Assembly (NCBI GenBank): GCA_024195585.1
Contig: SWBL01000227.1
Span: forward strand, 1 to 64,000
Reading direction: 5' to 3'
DNA length: 64,000 nucleotides
Origin: Aureobasidium sp. EXF-3400
Taxonomy: Eukaryota; Ascomycota; Dothideomycetes; Dothideales; Saccotheciaceae
The notes under the pieces are model-generated. The model was not told the origin of the DNA. It ran no database searches and was given only the letters and a program-made list of their open reading frames with translations. Each line of letters starts with the position of its first letter. Position 1 is the stretch's first letter. Below are positions 1 through 10,768 of the stretch, one piece after another. The position numbers were made by a program, and so were the translations under genes.

Positions 1-1037
1 GGAATCTGTTGATCATGTCACCAGCGTTCTTGGAGGCGTTGTCCATGGCGTTGCGGCGAGCAGACTGCTCACAGGCGTGGCCCTCGGCAAGAGCCTAATT
101 GATGTCAGTAAAGTTGTCTCCCAGAAGATATTTCAAAACAAGGGGGTAGTCCTTACCCAGTAAAGGGAGTTGGCCAGCGAGTACTCGCGAAGGTTACCGA
201 GGATTGAGTCGTCAACCTCGAAAGAAGAGATGTTGGCTAAAGGTTGTATTAGTGAGATGAGACATGGGCTTGGAGAATATGTCAAACGCACCAGAAGCCT
301 TGATGGCGTCCTCGGAGAAAGCCTCAACAATGGTAGGCTCGTACTGCTGGGCGTTTACGAACTTGTTGAAGAGAATCTTGATGCTCGAGTAGGTGCCGGT
401 AAGCTGGGTGATCTGGTCGGCAATGGCGGAGGCATCGGCGAAGGTAGGGACGTCCTTTCCGACACCAGCGAAGCTGAGGGCCATGTTCTTGGGGTTGGAT
501 CTGCCGAGCTGGGCCTTGCACTTCTCACCGAGGACGGCGAGGTCGAAGGTCTCAGGGTTGGGACCGTACTCTCTGCGGACGTAACGAGAAAGACCCGAGT
601 GGATACCACCACAGAGACCCTTGTCGGAAGAGCAGACAACCAGGAGGGTCTTGCCCTCAGCCTCGATGGGCTTGGTCTCAGCCTCGTCGAAGACCTGCTG
701 GGAAGCCTGTCCGTAGGCGCGGGAAGAGGCCATGGCACGTTGGGCGCGGGTGAGCTTGGTCGAGGCGACAATCTTCATGGTCTTGGTGATCTTCTCAATG
801 TTGCGAATCGACTTGAGACGACCCTCAATTTCACGGAGAGTGGCGAAGTTGGCGGCATTGGGAGTCTGGGGCCTACAGAGGCACAACGGATCAGTACAAT
901 GACCATAGATTGCGCTCGGGGTCGCACGGGTGGGTTCGAGGGAAAAGCTGTTTCGACGGTGGTCGGGGAGGTTGAGGGGCGTACCTGAGGGCGGTAAGAC
1001 CAGCCCTGGCGGTGGGACGAGCGGCGCGAGACAGCAT
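1..1037 (-). CDS. ATP3: mitochondrial F1 ATP synthase gamma subunit, 3' end cut by window edge
   Basis: Central rotor shaft of F1 in the mitochondrial matrix, coupling proton flow to ATP synthesis. Exons by splice signals: 1037-985, 872-292, 236-157 and 94-1 (continuing off the window). Phases agree at each junction. The N-terminus MLSRAARPTARAGLTALR is a basic, hydroxylated mitochondrial presequence. Gamma-family signatures follow: REIEGRLKSIRNIEKITKTM, then SSDKGLCGG, and in the last visible exon ALAEGHACEQSARRNAMDNA, close to the C-terminal helix that contacts the catalytic head. About 269 residues are visible; the last roughly 30 are missing. The donor at 291 (GTGCGT) was chosen because it alone restores frame into ANISSFEVDDSILGNLREY. 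It diverges from TOP1, with 522 bases between the start codons. Identity is seen in sequence; exact exon ends are inferred. Confidence 0.95.
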
Positions 1038-1559
1038 GGTCAGGCTATGTGAGCGGAGAGGTGATTGAGGACGAAGTGAGATGGCGACGGCCTTCGGGAT
1101 TGCACTGCGAGCTCTGCTGTCGTTGTATCGCCCACACCCGGCTGTCTATCCTTGGCGGGCACTCGGACCACGCCCGATCGCTTTGCTTCTTGCCTCTCTG
1201 GCTGCACTCACGTGCAAAGCAAGCAGGAACGAGAGTTCTTTCCTTCCCTTCACTTTCTGTCTAGATTCCATCTGAAAATCCCTCTCTGTCCTATCTCTCC
1301 TGCTTCTCGTAAGCCAGCTGATTCTCTGTGACCTTCCTTCTTCTTCAAACCTCATCAATTCCAACTTTTCAGCATTTCACTTCCGCGTTTCCGCGTCTCG
1401 CTCAGCTCTTACTTTTCCTGGAGCAATCGAACGCGTCTTCACTGTGTCCAACCGTCAAAGCTACAGACATTCAGCACATCGCGTATCCTACAACTTAGTA
1501 CCTGGACTCGGCTCCCATCCACCTATCCTGTTCGCAAACCTTGGCCTTTCATTCCGATT

Positions 1560-4536
1560 ATGTCAGACTCGGAAGACGATAAGCCTTTGATCAAGGGTAA
1601 GTCCATGCAGCTACCCGTCTAATTGTTTGCCTTGCAATTCTGTCTCTGTTGGACTCGCCTCACTTCGACACAATCCCACCTTCAATCTGTCACTCAGCTC
1701 TCTTTCCTGTCTTGAGCAATTCACTTCAGCTCTCATCACCCTTTACGTCATACACTTCTATTTCTGAATTGCTTTTGTTCTCTTACTTCTCCATCTCACT
1801 TCACAACTCTGCCCTTCTACCCACATCCATCATCGCAAGTCCAATCTACTTACAGTCCAATAGCCAGATCCAACGAGCGCGTCAAGATGGACGACACCGA
1901 CACCAGCGTGGGCGAGCTGAATCCTGGAATCTCAATTCGCATGGGTCCTGTCGAAGACATGGAGGTTGACCCTCCTGCTACCAACGGCAACGGTACCAAG
2001 CGCAAGTCATCTATGAACGGAAAGAGCTACAAGGACACAACCGAATCCGATGATGACGATGTTCCATTGGTACGCCGCATGCACAGTGCCATGATCTACC
2101 AAGATCTAACTTATCACACAGACCAAACGCAGAAGAACATCCAAGAACAAGGCCACTTCCGACACCGAAGACGATCAACCTCTTGCAAAAAAGACTGGGC
2201 GCAAACCACCCAAGGTTACTGCTGAACAGATCGGCGAAGAGGACGACTCCGATGTGCCGCTCACAAAGAAACTCGCAAAGGAAAAGGTCGCCATCGAGAA
2301 AAAGGCAGAGACAACAGCCAAGGCCATCCGCGCAAAGAAGACCGTGAAGGCCGAAGAATCCGAAGACAGCGACGACGTGCCACTCAAGAAGGCCAAGGCT
2401 GCCCCGAAGAAGAAGGCCAACGGTGTCAAGAAGGAGGATTCCGACGACGACAAGCCTCTCAAGAAAGCACCCGCCAAGCGTGCCGCCACCAAGTCGCAAA
2501 GTGCCACCCCTGCCGCTTCCGCAAAGAAGGGCAAGAAGGCTGCAAAGGACGAAAGCCCGGAGGAGAAGGAAGATCTCGAAGACGGGGAGGAAGAGTATCG
2601 CTGGTGGGAGGACACCGCCAAGGGCGATGGTACCAAAAAGTGGACTACTCTGGAGCACAATGGTGTCGTATTCCCTCCCGAGTACGAGCCCCTTCCCAAG
2701 AACGTCCAAATGCGCTACGAAGGCGTACCTGTCGCACTCCATCCTGAGGCTGAGGAAGTGGCCACTTTCTTCGGCAGCATGCTCAATTCTACGCACAACG
2801 TTGAGAACCCGACATTCATCAAGAACTTCTTCGGCGATTTCAAGAAATACCTCGACGATACCGGCCATGGAACAAACGCCAAGGGAGAGAAAGTCAAGAT
2901 CTTGAAATTCGAGAAATGTGACTTCAAACCTATTTTCGAACACTTCGAGGCTGAGCGCGCAAAGAAGAAGGCTATGACCAATGCAGAGAAGAAGGAGCTC
3001 AAGGCTATCAAGGACAAAGCTGAGGAACCTTACATGTACTGCCTTTGGGACGGTCGCAAGCAGAAGGTTGGCAACTTCCGTGTCGAGCCTCCTGGTCTGT
3101 TCCGTGGACGTGGCGAGCACCCCAAGACTGGCAAGGTCAAGACTCGTGTCAAGGCTAACCAGGTCGTCATCAACATCGGCAAGGAAGCTACTGTACCTAG
3201 ACCTCCAGAAGGCCAAGACTGGAAGGAGGTGAAAAACGACAACGCAGGTACTTGGCTCGCAATGTGGCAGGAGAACGTCAATGGCAACTACAAGTACGTC
3301 ATGCTGGCAGCAAACTCCGACGTCAAGGGCCAATCGGATTTCAAGAAGTTCGAGAAGGCCAGAGAGTTGAAGAAGCACATCGATAGAATCCGCAAGGACT
3401 ACCAGCGTGAGCTCAAGGCCGAGCTGATGGCCGACCGTCAACGCGCAACTGCAGTCTACCTCATCGATCAGTTCGCACTTCGAGCTGGTAACGAGAAGGG
3501 TGACGACGAAGCTGACACAGTCGGTTGCTGCTCTCTGAAATTCGAGAACGTCACCCTCAAACCCCCAAACAAGGTCGTTTTTGACTTCTTGGGTAAAGAC
3601 TCAATTCGCTTCTACGATGAGGTCGAGGTCGATGCGCAAGTCTTCAAGAACCTCAAGATCTTCAAGAAGGCTCCCAAGAAAGATGGCGATGAGATCTTCG
3701 ACCGTCTCACTACCAGTGCATTGAACAAGCATTTGAGCAACTACATGCCAGGCCTGACCGCCAAGGTGTTCCGTACTTACAACGCTTCCTGGACAATGGC
3801 AACGCTGCTCCAGGACATGAAGGCAGTCGGAACACACGCCGAGAAGGTCAAGGCCTACAACGACGCAAACCGCAGAGTGGCTATTCTCTGTAACCACAAG
3901 CGCACTGTCGCCGCTGGACATGCCGCCCAGATGGAGAAAGTACAAGACAAGATCGATGCTGTCAAGTACCAGCAGTACCGCGTCAAGCAGATGATGCTGG
4001 CCCTCGACTCTAAGCTTAAGAAGAAGAAGGGTGCTGAGTGGTTCGCTCTCCCCGAAGGTCTTGATGAGGAATGGCAGAAGAAGCACCACGAAGACCTTGT
4101 TGAGCAAGAACGCCAGAAGATCACCAAGAAGTTCGAAAAGGAAAACGAGAAGTTGAAGGCAGAAGGCGAGAAGGAGATGAAGCCCAAGGAGCTCGACGAG
4201 CGACTTGAGGTTGTTACTGAGTTGGAGAAGAAGCTCAAGAACGAACTCAAGACGAAGAAGGTTGAGCCTGAAGGCAAGGGTCCCTCTGTCGAGAAGTACG
4301 AAGGCCAAATCGAAAAGCTTGATACCAGAATCAACAACATGGAGCTGCAGGCTGAAGACAGAGAGAGCAACAAGGAAGTCGCTCTGGGAACTTCCAAGAT
4401 CAACTACATCGATCCTCGCCTCACTGTCGTCTTCTCCAAGAAGTTCGATGTGCCCATCGAAAAGTTCTTCTCCAAGACATTGCGCGAGAAGTTCGCATGG
4501 GCCGTTGCTTCCGTTGACGAGGACTGGCAGTTCTAA
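1560..4536 (+). CDS. TOP1: DNA topoisomerase I (type IB)
   Basis: Nuclear enzyme that relaxes supercoils by transient single-strand nicking through a 3'-phosphotyrosine. Exons 1560-1596, 1864-2069 and 2122-4536 give 885 residues. The first exon encodes MSDSEDDKPLIK, a start I judge typical of fungal TOP1, and the intron after it is long (267 bases). Residues about 1-190 are highly charged and lysine-rich (K-K-A, D-S-D-D-D) and likely disordered, with nuclear localisation potential. The core begins near EEYRWWED, with the conserved stretch MYCLWDGRKQKVGNFRVEPP and later the RAGNEKGDDEADTVGCCSL region. A lysine/glutamate-rich linker coiled coil precedes the C-terminal block SKINYIDPRL, whose tyrosine (about residue 843) is the expected nucleophile. 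Length and order fit a functional enzyme. Confidence 0.97.
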
Positions 4537-5808
4537 GCATCTTCAGCTAGATCGACAAGACGAACCGAATCCTTCGACACGTTGATACACATCTCATCAT
4601 CCCAACAAGACACTCAGTAGTAGCGCAGAACGACATGAAAGGCAAGAAACGGAGGTCGCTGAAGATCTTTTGTGCTCTGTCGCAGTTCTGCTCGCTACCT
4701 ACTTTAGCTTTCCCAGCAACAGTGGTTTGCCATTGAGTAGGGACATGGTATAGAAAGACAGTTCGCCGCTTTGCGATGCGACAACGATGCTGCTGTAGCA
4801 GCCCTGATTTATTTTTATCTGATGACTTGCTGCAACTCAGTTTAGCACAAAAGAATCAAGTCAAGCTTTATTTCAGTTCCACGTTTGCCTTTTTTGTCAT
4901 CACATCTTCCTTTCCTCAACTCCGCGTGACCATATCCTAAGCACCTAAGTGTGACTCTATGAAAAAGATGCTCTTATCAATGCAAGACTGTACTACGAGC
5001 CATACTCTTCTTATACTTTTTGAGCACTGATGACACCTGCTGAAGAGATGCATCGGATGCAACCTTCTTTCGATGTTGGATTCTACGTTTGTTGGCCACA
5101 TAGGCACGAAGCAACACTCACGTACGCTGTTAACATGTGTCTCGGGTTTCGAGCTCCTTGAACCGCTAGGCAAAACGATGCATTCTCTTGAAATTATGTA
5201 GGGAAGGGACTACTTCATGCGTTAGATCAGGATGGTACTTCGTGAGTTGGAGTGCAAAGAATCTTTCGCTCTTCGGATCCGTCAGTTATGCATTTTGATA
5301 GTTGCTGAGATTTTATATGCCCTTCTACGAGAGAGACAGTCTCAACGATCATAGTCTCGTAAATGACGTATATGTAAGCGACAAGGTCGATGCATTTTCC
5401 AGCAGTATGCGAGCGGAAAATGTTCAGGGTGCTTTCGAGGCAGGTTCTGCACAGTAACGAGGTTCGTGAACAAGACATTGCTTTGTAGTGGGTAGGTGGA
5501 TGTTTGGACAATCGTTAGTGTGAGATTAGTGCCTTGCCATGAAACTTGGTCTTGAGAAAGGAATGGTTGCTTTAGTGATAGATTCTTGGTATATATATGA
5601 TATGAGAAGTATATAGACATGTAGAAGGTATAGTACCTGGATAGCAGCAGCAAAGACAAACCAAAAGGGCAAAACATCGATGCTGCGGTCCGGAGAGAAA
5701 ATGAGATGTAAGAAAAAACGCCAGGCTAGATGGATGGGGGAGTATGCTTGCTTTGGCTGGGTGGTTGATCGATCTGAGGGCGGGTTGTGATGGCGAGAAT
5801 GGCAAGTT
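4537..5808. other. intergenic, convergent 3' ends
   Basis: This lies between the 3' ends of TOP1 and the SDR gene. It holds AT-rich 3' UTR-like sequence. Open frames here are short and show no recognisable motif or consistent splice structure. I see no gene. Confidence 0.6.
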
Positions 5809-7119
5809 TTAAGGCCACCACTTCATGCGCTTGTAGCTTTCGATTACGGACTCGACTTCTTGCTTTGTCAACTTTTCGTGGGTGTACCTGTTTCAGAGGT
5901 TAGAAATTGAAGAAAGAGAGATGTGACAGAGTAACTTACTTGAATCCAACTGTCTGCTCGAATTTCGTGCCGTCAAGGCAGAGATCAGCCTCGCGCAGGA
6001 GCTCCTTCTCCATAAATGGACTCAGGGGACCAGAACCACCGTCCAGACCAGCTTTTTCTTGTAGTTCGGCCCAAGGATCAAGAGTTTCGTCGTTGAGTTC
6101 GTCTACAACAGACTCGAGGTTGAAACGAGCAAAAGTGTTAATGAGCATATTTTGGAAGCCTGTCTCGATGCCGAAGAGAGCCTTTGTGATATCAGCCATT
6201 GTGCCTTGGCTTGTATCACCCTTGTCGACAATATTGAAGACCGAGGCCGAGGATGTGGGACCCTTCTTTGGTGTGGGAGAGGTAGGCGTAGGAGGGGCAC
6301 TGTCGGCAGCTGCGCCGGATTGTGCTTGATTTGCTCGCCAGTCGGCAGCGGTATAGCAGGCGCGAACGACATCGTCAATGTGGACGGTGTGGGTGCGTAG
6401 CTCAGGACCCCAGAGCCATTTCAACTCTTTCTCGATGCCTTGGTATACGCGAGCGAGGGCCAATTGAGTACCCATCCATTGTCCGGAGTAAGGTCCGTAG
6501 ACGTTGGGCAGTCTGAGGATGACGAGGGGCAGATTTGGGATCTTGCTGAGGTCTTCTTCGGCTTGTAGCTTCCACTTTGCTTGTTTGAGCGAGGGCTTGA
6601 GTTTGTCTGTTTCTTTGCGCGGTGGGTCGCGTTTGCTGTCGTAGACGGTGCCGGTGGACAGCTCGACGTAGGCTTTGACATTGCGGCGGGCAGCTTCTTT
6701 CGCGACGGTGATGGACAGTTCATACGAGCGCAGCTTGTAGACCTCATCGTCCTGTGAGTGACGTGTCTCACCGCCGCAGTTGAAGACGTAGTCGAAGGTT
6801 TGGCTGTCGGGCAGGTCGAAGACACGGCTCAGCGATTGTGGTCGCGAGGCATCGGCCTGCATGAAGTTGTCGCTACAGGCATCTTTGTGTTCGGGAGCCA
6901 GAGAGGCCAGCTGCGGCAGTTGCTTGTCCACTATCCTCAGTGTCGATGCGAGCGAGTTGGCATGTATGTAGTTGGTTAGGAAGCGTCCAATGTAGCCTGC
7001 CACCACCAAGACGTTAGCGAACTGTTCAGCCCTCTCGATTTGATGACCATCTCACCAAGGCCTCCAATGATGAGCACATTTGGTTTGGTGGCGGCCGTCG
7101 ACCCCGCCGTATCACCCAT
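5809..7119 (-). CDS. NAD-dependent epimerase/dehydratase-like extended SDR
   Basis: Exons 7119-7056, 6996-5940 and 5887-5809 give 399 residues. A Rossmann fold is clear: VLIIGGLGYIGRFL (residues about 15-28) carries the GxxGxxG dinucleotide motif of extended short-chain dehydrogenases. STGTVYDSK (135-143) occupies the active-site position, with candidate Ser135 and Tyr140. The following lysine is at +3 (143), not +4 as in the canonical YxxxK. LRLPNVYGPYSG (about 183-194) is the conserved strand of the epimerase family. The segment near residue 250 is rich in P, T and A and may be a disordered insert. No signal peptide. Substrate unknown: nucleotide-sugar epimerase, sterol-type or atypical electron-transport relatives are possible. 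The first intron interrupts the GxxG codons, so a start at 7009 would destroy the motif. Confidence 0.85.
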
Positions 7120-8154
7120 CGAAGTCGCTAAAAGGGGGGATGAGGGGTTCGAAAAGGCTTCAGCAATAACAGGAGACAAGCAATTCCACAGGCTTGGGTC
7201 GTGTTTCGTCTTGCAGCAAAGCGATTGAGGCTCAAAAATACTAGTACCACTGCTTTCTGGGTTCAACGGTTCGGCAGGGCGTTGGTCGAGTGCAAGGAAT
7301 TGGGAAGGAGGAAAACAGAGAGCAAGCAATCGTGGAGCTAACCAAGCCAAGTTGTATTTGATCGCTACAATTGCTTTCTACACACAAAGGAACCGCCCGA
7401 CCGATCACAGGCCACTTTGTGGATACACCCGTCGAGGCTCAATCACTGCAAATCGAATTCAAAATGCCTTCAGACCATGCCAACGTCTACCACTATAAGG
7501 CTGCATGTAAATGCTAACATGTCTTTTGCTGAACTGCATCCAAAGTAGCTAGGAACCCTACAGTCCCTGCATTGTGATGCCCTATTCATCAATCGATTCT
7601 ACTCCTCCTGTCTTCTCCCTTTCCAAACCTGGCGTCCTTCCATAATCTTATAAAGACCTCAGCTCTTCAAGCTGAGGCACACCGGCTTACGCTCGGGCCT
7701 GGGACCACTCACGGGTAATCTGCTACCGAACCAGATATCATCAACTTCCGCCCAGATTGACTTTGCTTCGCTCTGCCCTTGACTCGATAATACCCGTCCC
7801 GGCCGCCAGCTGTTCTTATCGCTCTGGGCTCTCGCGGCTCTGCTACAGCCTATAGCACTGAACGACAGGTCCTCTGAGCGCATACATGTTTCTCTTCGGT
7901 TTTCACAAGGATTTGCTGAGGATCTCATTGCAGCTTCTTTTCTCTCAACTTCTCAAGAATAATGTGGTTTTGAGTCGTCTTATGTACATAGCCAGTCGAT
8001 TGCAACTACCTAGTAAGCGTTATGTAGGTAAGCTATGTTGATGCCTCTGTCCACACGTATGTATAAGCAATAGTGGAGGCACGTCTCCATATGCACACGA
8101 CTCTGTTCTCGTAGTCAATTGGTTCCCAGCTCGTGTGCGTGTGTTTAAACCAGC
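7120..8154. other. intergenic
   Basis: Upstream region of the SDR gene and downstream region of the BAH-PHD gene. A minus-strand frame near 7659-7928 has no known motif and poor codon character. Nothing else is supported. Confidence 0.5.
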
Positions 8155-9320
8155 TTATTCAATGAGCTCATTGCAGACCAAGCAATGTACTGGTTCTTCG
8201 GTCTCATCTTCGGTCTTCTTGTCAGTGATTTTGACCTTAGGCGCCTCTGAGTCTGATCCGACGACCTGTACCCTCATGTTGTCGTCTTCTGCTACTGCGT
8301 CCTTGGTGCTTGTGATGATGTTATCGTTGTTCTTGTTGACAGATTTGCGGCTTCGCTTCTTGCCGTTAGATTCCACTTTGATTACGTCTTGTTCATCTTT
8401 GCGTTGAATGATATCCTCAGCCAAGCAAGAAGCATGGAGCCATACTCCACAAGCCTGGTTGCTGCATTTGATGATGAGATGATCCGGGTGCTGTGGTCTT
8501 TTGCATTTGCATATCAGACGCAGTGGCTTCCGAGAGTTAGCATGAGCTCTAGAAACGGGATGTCGAGCAGATCACACTCACCGATAAGACTTGGGTATCA
8601 TAGTTGTATGTCTGTCGCCAGTAGTACTCTCCTTGAGCTGGCATCTCCGCGTCGTCATTGGCTTCCTCCCAGTGAGTAACTTTCAGTGGTCCGTTGACTG
8701 TCAAGGCGTCGATAATGTCCATCTTGTTACCCAGCACCAGCTCGAATCTACCGTGATATGGTGGCGTGCTATGCACCTTTTCGGGTAGCTCTTCAGGGTT
8801 CTCAAGCCAGGTACAGCGGAGGAAGACGTGATGTTCATCTACAGCTCGAACCTCGTGGACCTGCGCCTTCCAATCACGATCGACACCGTTACCTGGCTTT
8901 ACGAGAACACAATCGCCAACCGAATGCGTCTGGTTTCCTACTGTACTGATCGGAGTCAGCGCGGATCTTAGATTTCAAGTTCAAAACATACAATTTCTTG
9001 TACTTGGTCATGCTTAGCCATTTTTCCATGGGCGTGATGGTCCAGCGAGCATTCAGATAATTTATGCCGTCCAAAGTCAAGGGACGCTCCAGTATATCAG
9101 GGTTAGGTTTTGAGCCTTTACGGGCAGGTGGTGGGTTGAAAACATGGAATATCGGTCCCTCTTCCTTGTCGGCTTTGTCCAGCCAGCGCAATAGCTCTGC
9201 TCTTTCGGATGCCGTCAAGCGGTTCTGTGAAGGAGACTGTGACTCTGATGGATTGCTGTCCGTTAATTTTCTGCGTTTGACCGAGGATGGCTCGGCGACC
9301 GTGTCGCGTTTTTTGGTCAT
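8155..9320 (-). CDS. BAH domain plus split PHD finger protein, possible EPR-1-like reader
   Basis: Exons 9320-8992, 8945-8582 and 8526-8155 give 354 residues. The N-terminus is basic (MTKKRDTVAEPSSVKRRK), a probable nuclear localisation signal. Residues about 118-230 form a BAH domain: VGDCVLVKPGNG opens it, with VFLRCTWLENPEELP and YHGRFELVLGNKMDIID inside. A PHD-type zinc finger follows: C-x-C in LICKCKRPQHPD, C-x4-C in KCSNQACG, and the W-L-H-A-S-C that supplies H-x2-C. The last pair, HCLVC, comes only about 80 residues later at the C-terminus, after a charged low-complexity insert. This BAH-then-PHD order is known in Neurospora EPR-1, a reader of H3K27 methylation; equivalence here is inference. 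The third-exon acceptor was set by frame and by a GCTAAC branch site nearby. Confidence 0.82.
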
Positions 9321-10768
9321 GTTTGTTCGATAGAGACCTAACGATGACTCTGCGACATAATCCCGGTATAAGATCTGATTTTGGTAAATACAGATATGGA
9401 AACAGGATGGTGACACAAAGCGTTCTGACACGCGACAGACGGAGACGCGTTTTTGCTGCCCGTGCGCGTCAGTCAAACCATTGAAGCCACTACCATGATT
9501 GATCTTCACAGAACTGTGAGACTGCTACAGAGAATCGTCATGGAGCAGCTAGAATATGGGCTATCATACTCCTATTAGAATAGCTCGCTGGTCGGAGAGA
9601 CCTGGAGCAATGAACATGTTAGACATTCGAGACAACCAGCTCAGTCTCTCCAGCAAACTGGATCGAGAAGGCCAAGATGTGAGCATCACCCATTAGTGCG
9701 CGCGCATCATGCAGATGCTTATTTTGTGATGGTCAATAAACATCGCATTCGTCTAACCAAGACTTTTCGATAGTACGGTATCAACAGTCTCATTTTATTT
9801 AGTCCTCTCTCATTACGACAGAGCAACTGTCAAGTCTTGGTGACATGCGACTATGTTTGCTACCGAAGGTGAGAGCCGTCGAATCAATACCTTCCTTCAG
9901 TGGTCATTGCCCGAATTCTGAAAAGCATCGTGCAACTTTGGAGCGGATACTGGAGCACGCGGAGGTTGGGATAGAGTCTCCTCCAACCCTGCATACGCAC
10001 CTACTTGCCTGCCCCGTACACTCGCAGCTCAATAAGTGACGGGCCCCTATTATTCACGAGCATTGACGTTTGAGCAGGCGCTCGCACAAAGAGAACAATC
10101 GATTCCCAAGCAGCCGCGAGGCCTCATAAGAGTGGCTGCGTTATTGGGCGGGCCAAGGAAGCGATCGCACATGGCGCTATTTCCGAGCTTTCCAAGGCCC
10201 GTTTTCGCTCAATCAGCTGCAGCTCAAGCCTCAAGAAGGGCGCAGCTGGACACACAAGTGCTGGGGCTGGCAACCAAGCAAGCAAGAGAGGCTGGTCCGC
10301 GGGATCGTGGAAATCCTGCTGAGTGTCATCCGTGTCAAGCCGCCGCGGTATTTGGAGGCGACGAAGGGACGGACGGGACAGATCAGACAGAGAACGAGCG
10401 GATGTTGGGGGATCTGCCCCGTCACTTCTCTTCTCCACGACTTTTTGAACCGTCGTCATCAACGAACGGTTTGATGTGCCAAGCATGCTCGTGGGAAATA
10501 TAGACCTAACATGATCCACCTTCTGTCCGCTTCTGCCCTGTCGTCGTTCTCTCCAACTCTCCGTCAAGATCCGTCGTTTCCTAACTCGGCCCTGCTCTCT
10601 TTGGTATCGCTGCAAACCCCGGTTCGATCTGACAACTTAGCATTCGTTGTGTTGCATGCGCGATTCCGCCTCCAGCCGGCATCCGTCTTATAAGCGTCCC
10701 TTGCAGACTCTCATCAACTTTTGGTGTCACTGAATAGTAGCCGGTTACATTCCAATCTGCCTCACACA
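9321..10768. other. intergenic, divergent promoters
   Basis: Upstream of both the BAH-PHD gene and the CAF120-like gene. CT-rich leader sequence lies near 10510-10760. An open frame at 10036-10503 has no family features. No gene is supported. Confidence 0.55.

Noticed and set aside
170..988. Long plus-strand open frame across ATP3
   Set aside because: It is antisense to exons whose protein is unmistakably ATP synthase gamma, and its own product is low-complexity G/L/E sequence.
2011..3441. 476-codon minus-strand open frame
   Set aside because: Antisense shadow of TOP1, caused by codon bias on the coding strand. The product has no domain.
10036..10503. 155-codon frame upstream of the CAF120-like gene
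   Set aside because: No start context, domain or splice logic, and it lies in a promoter region.
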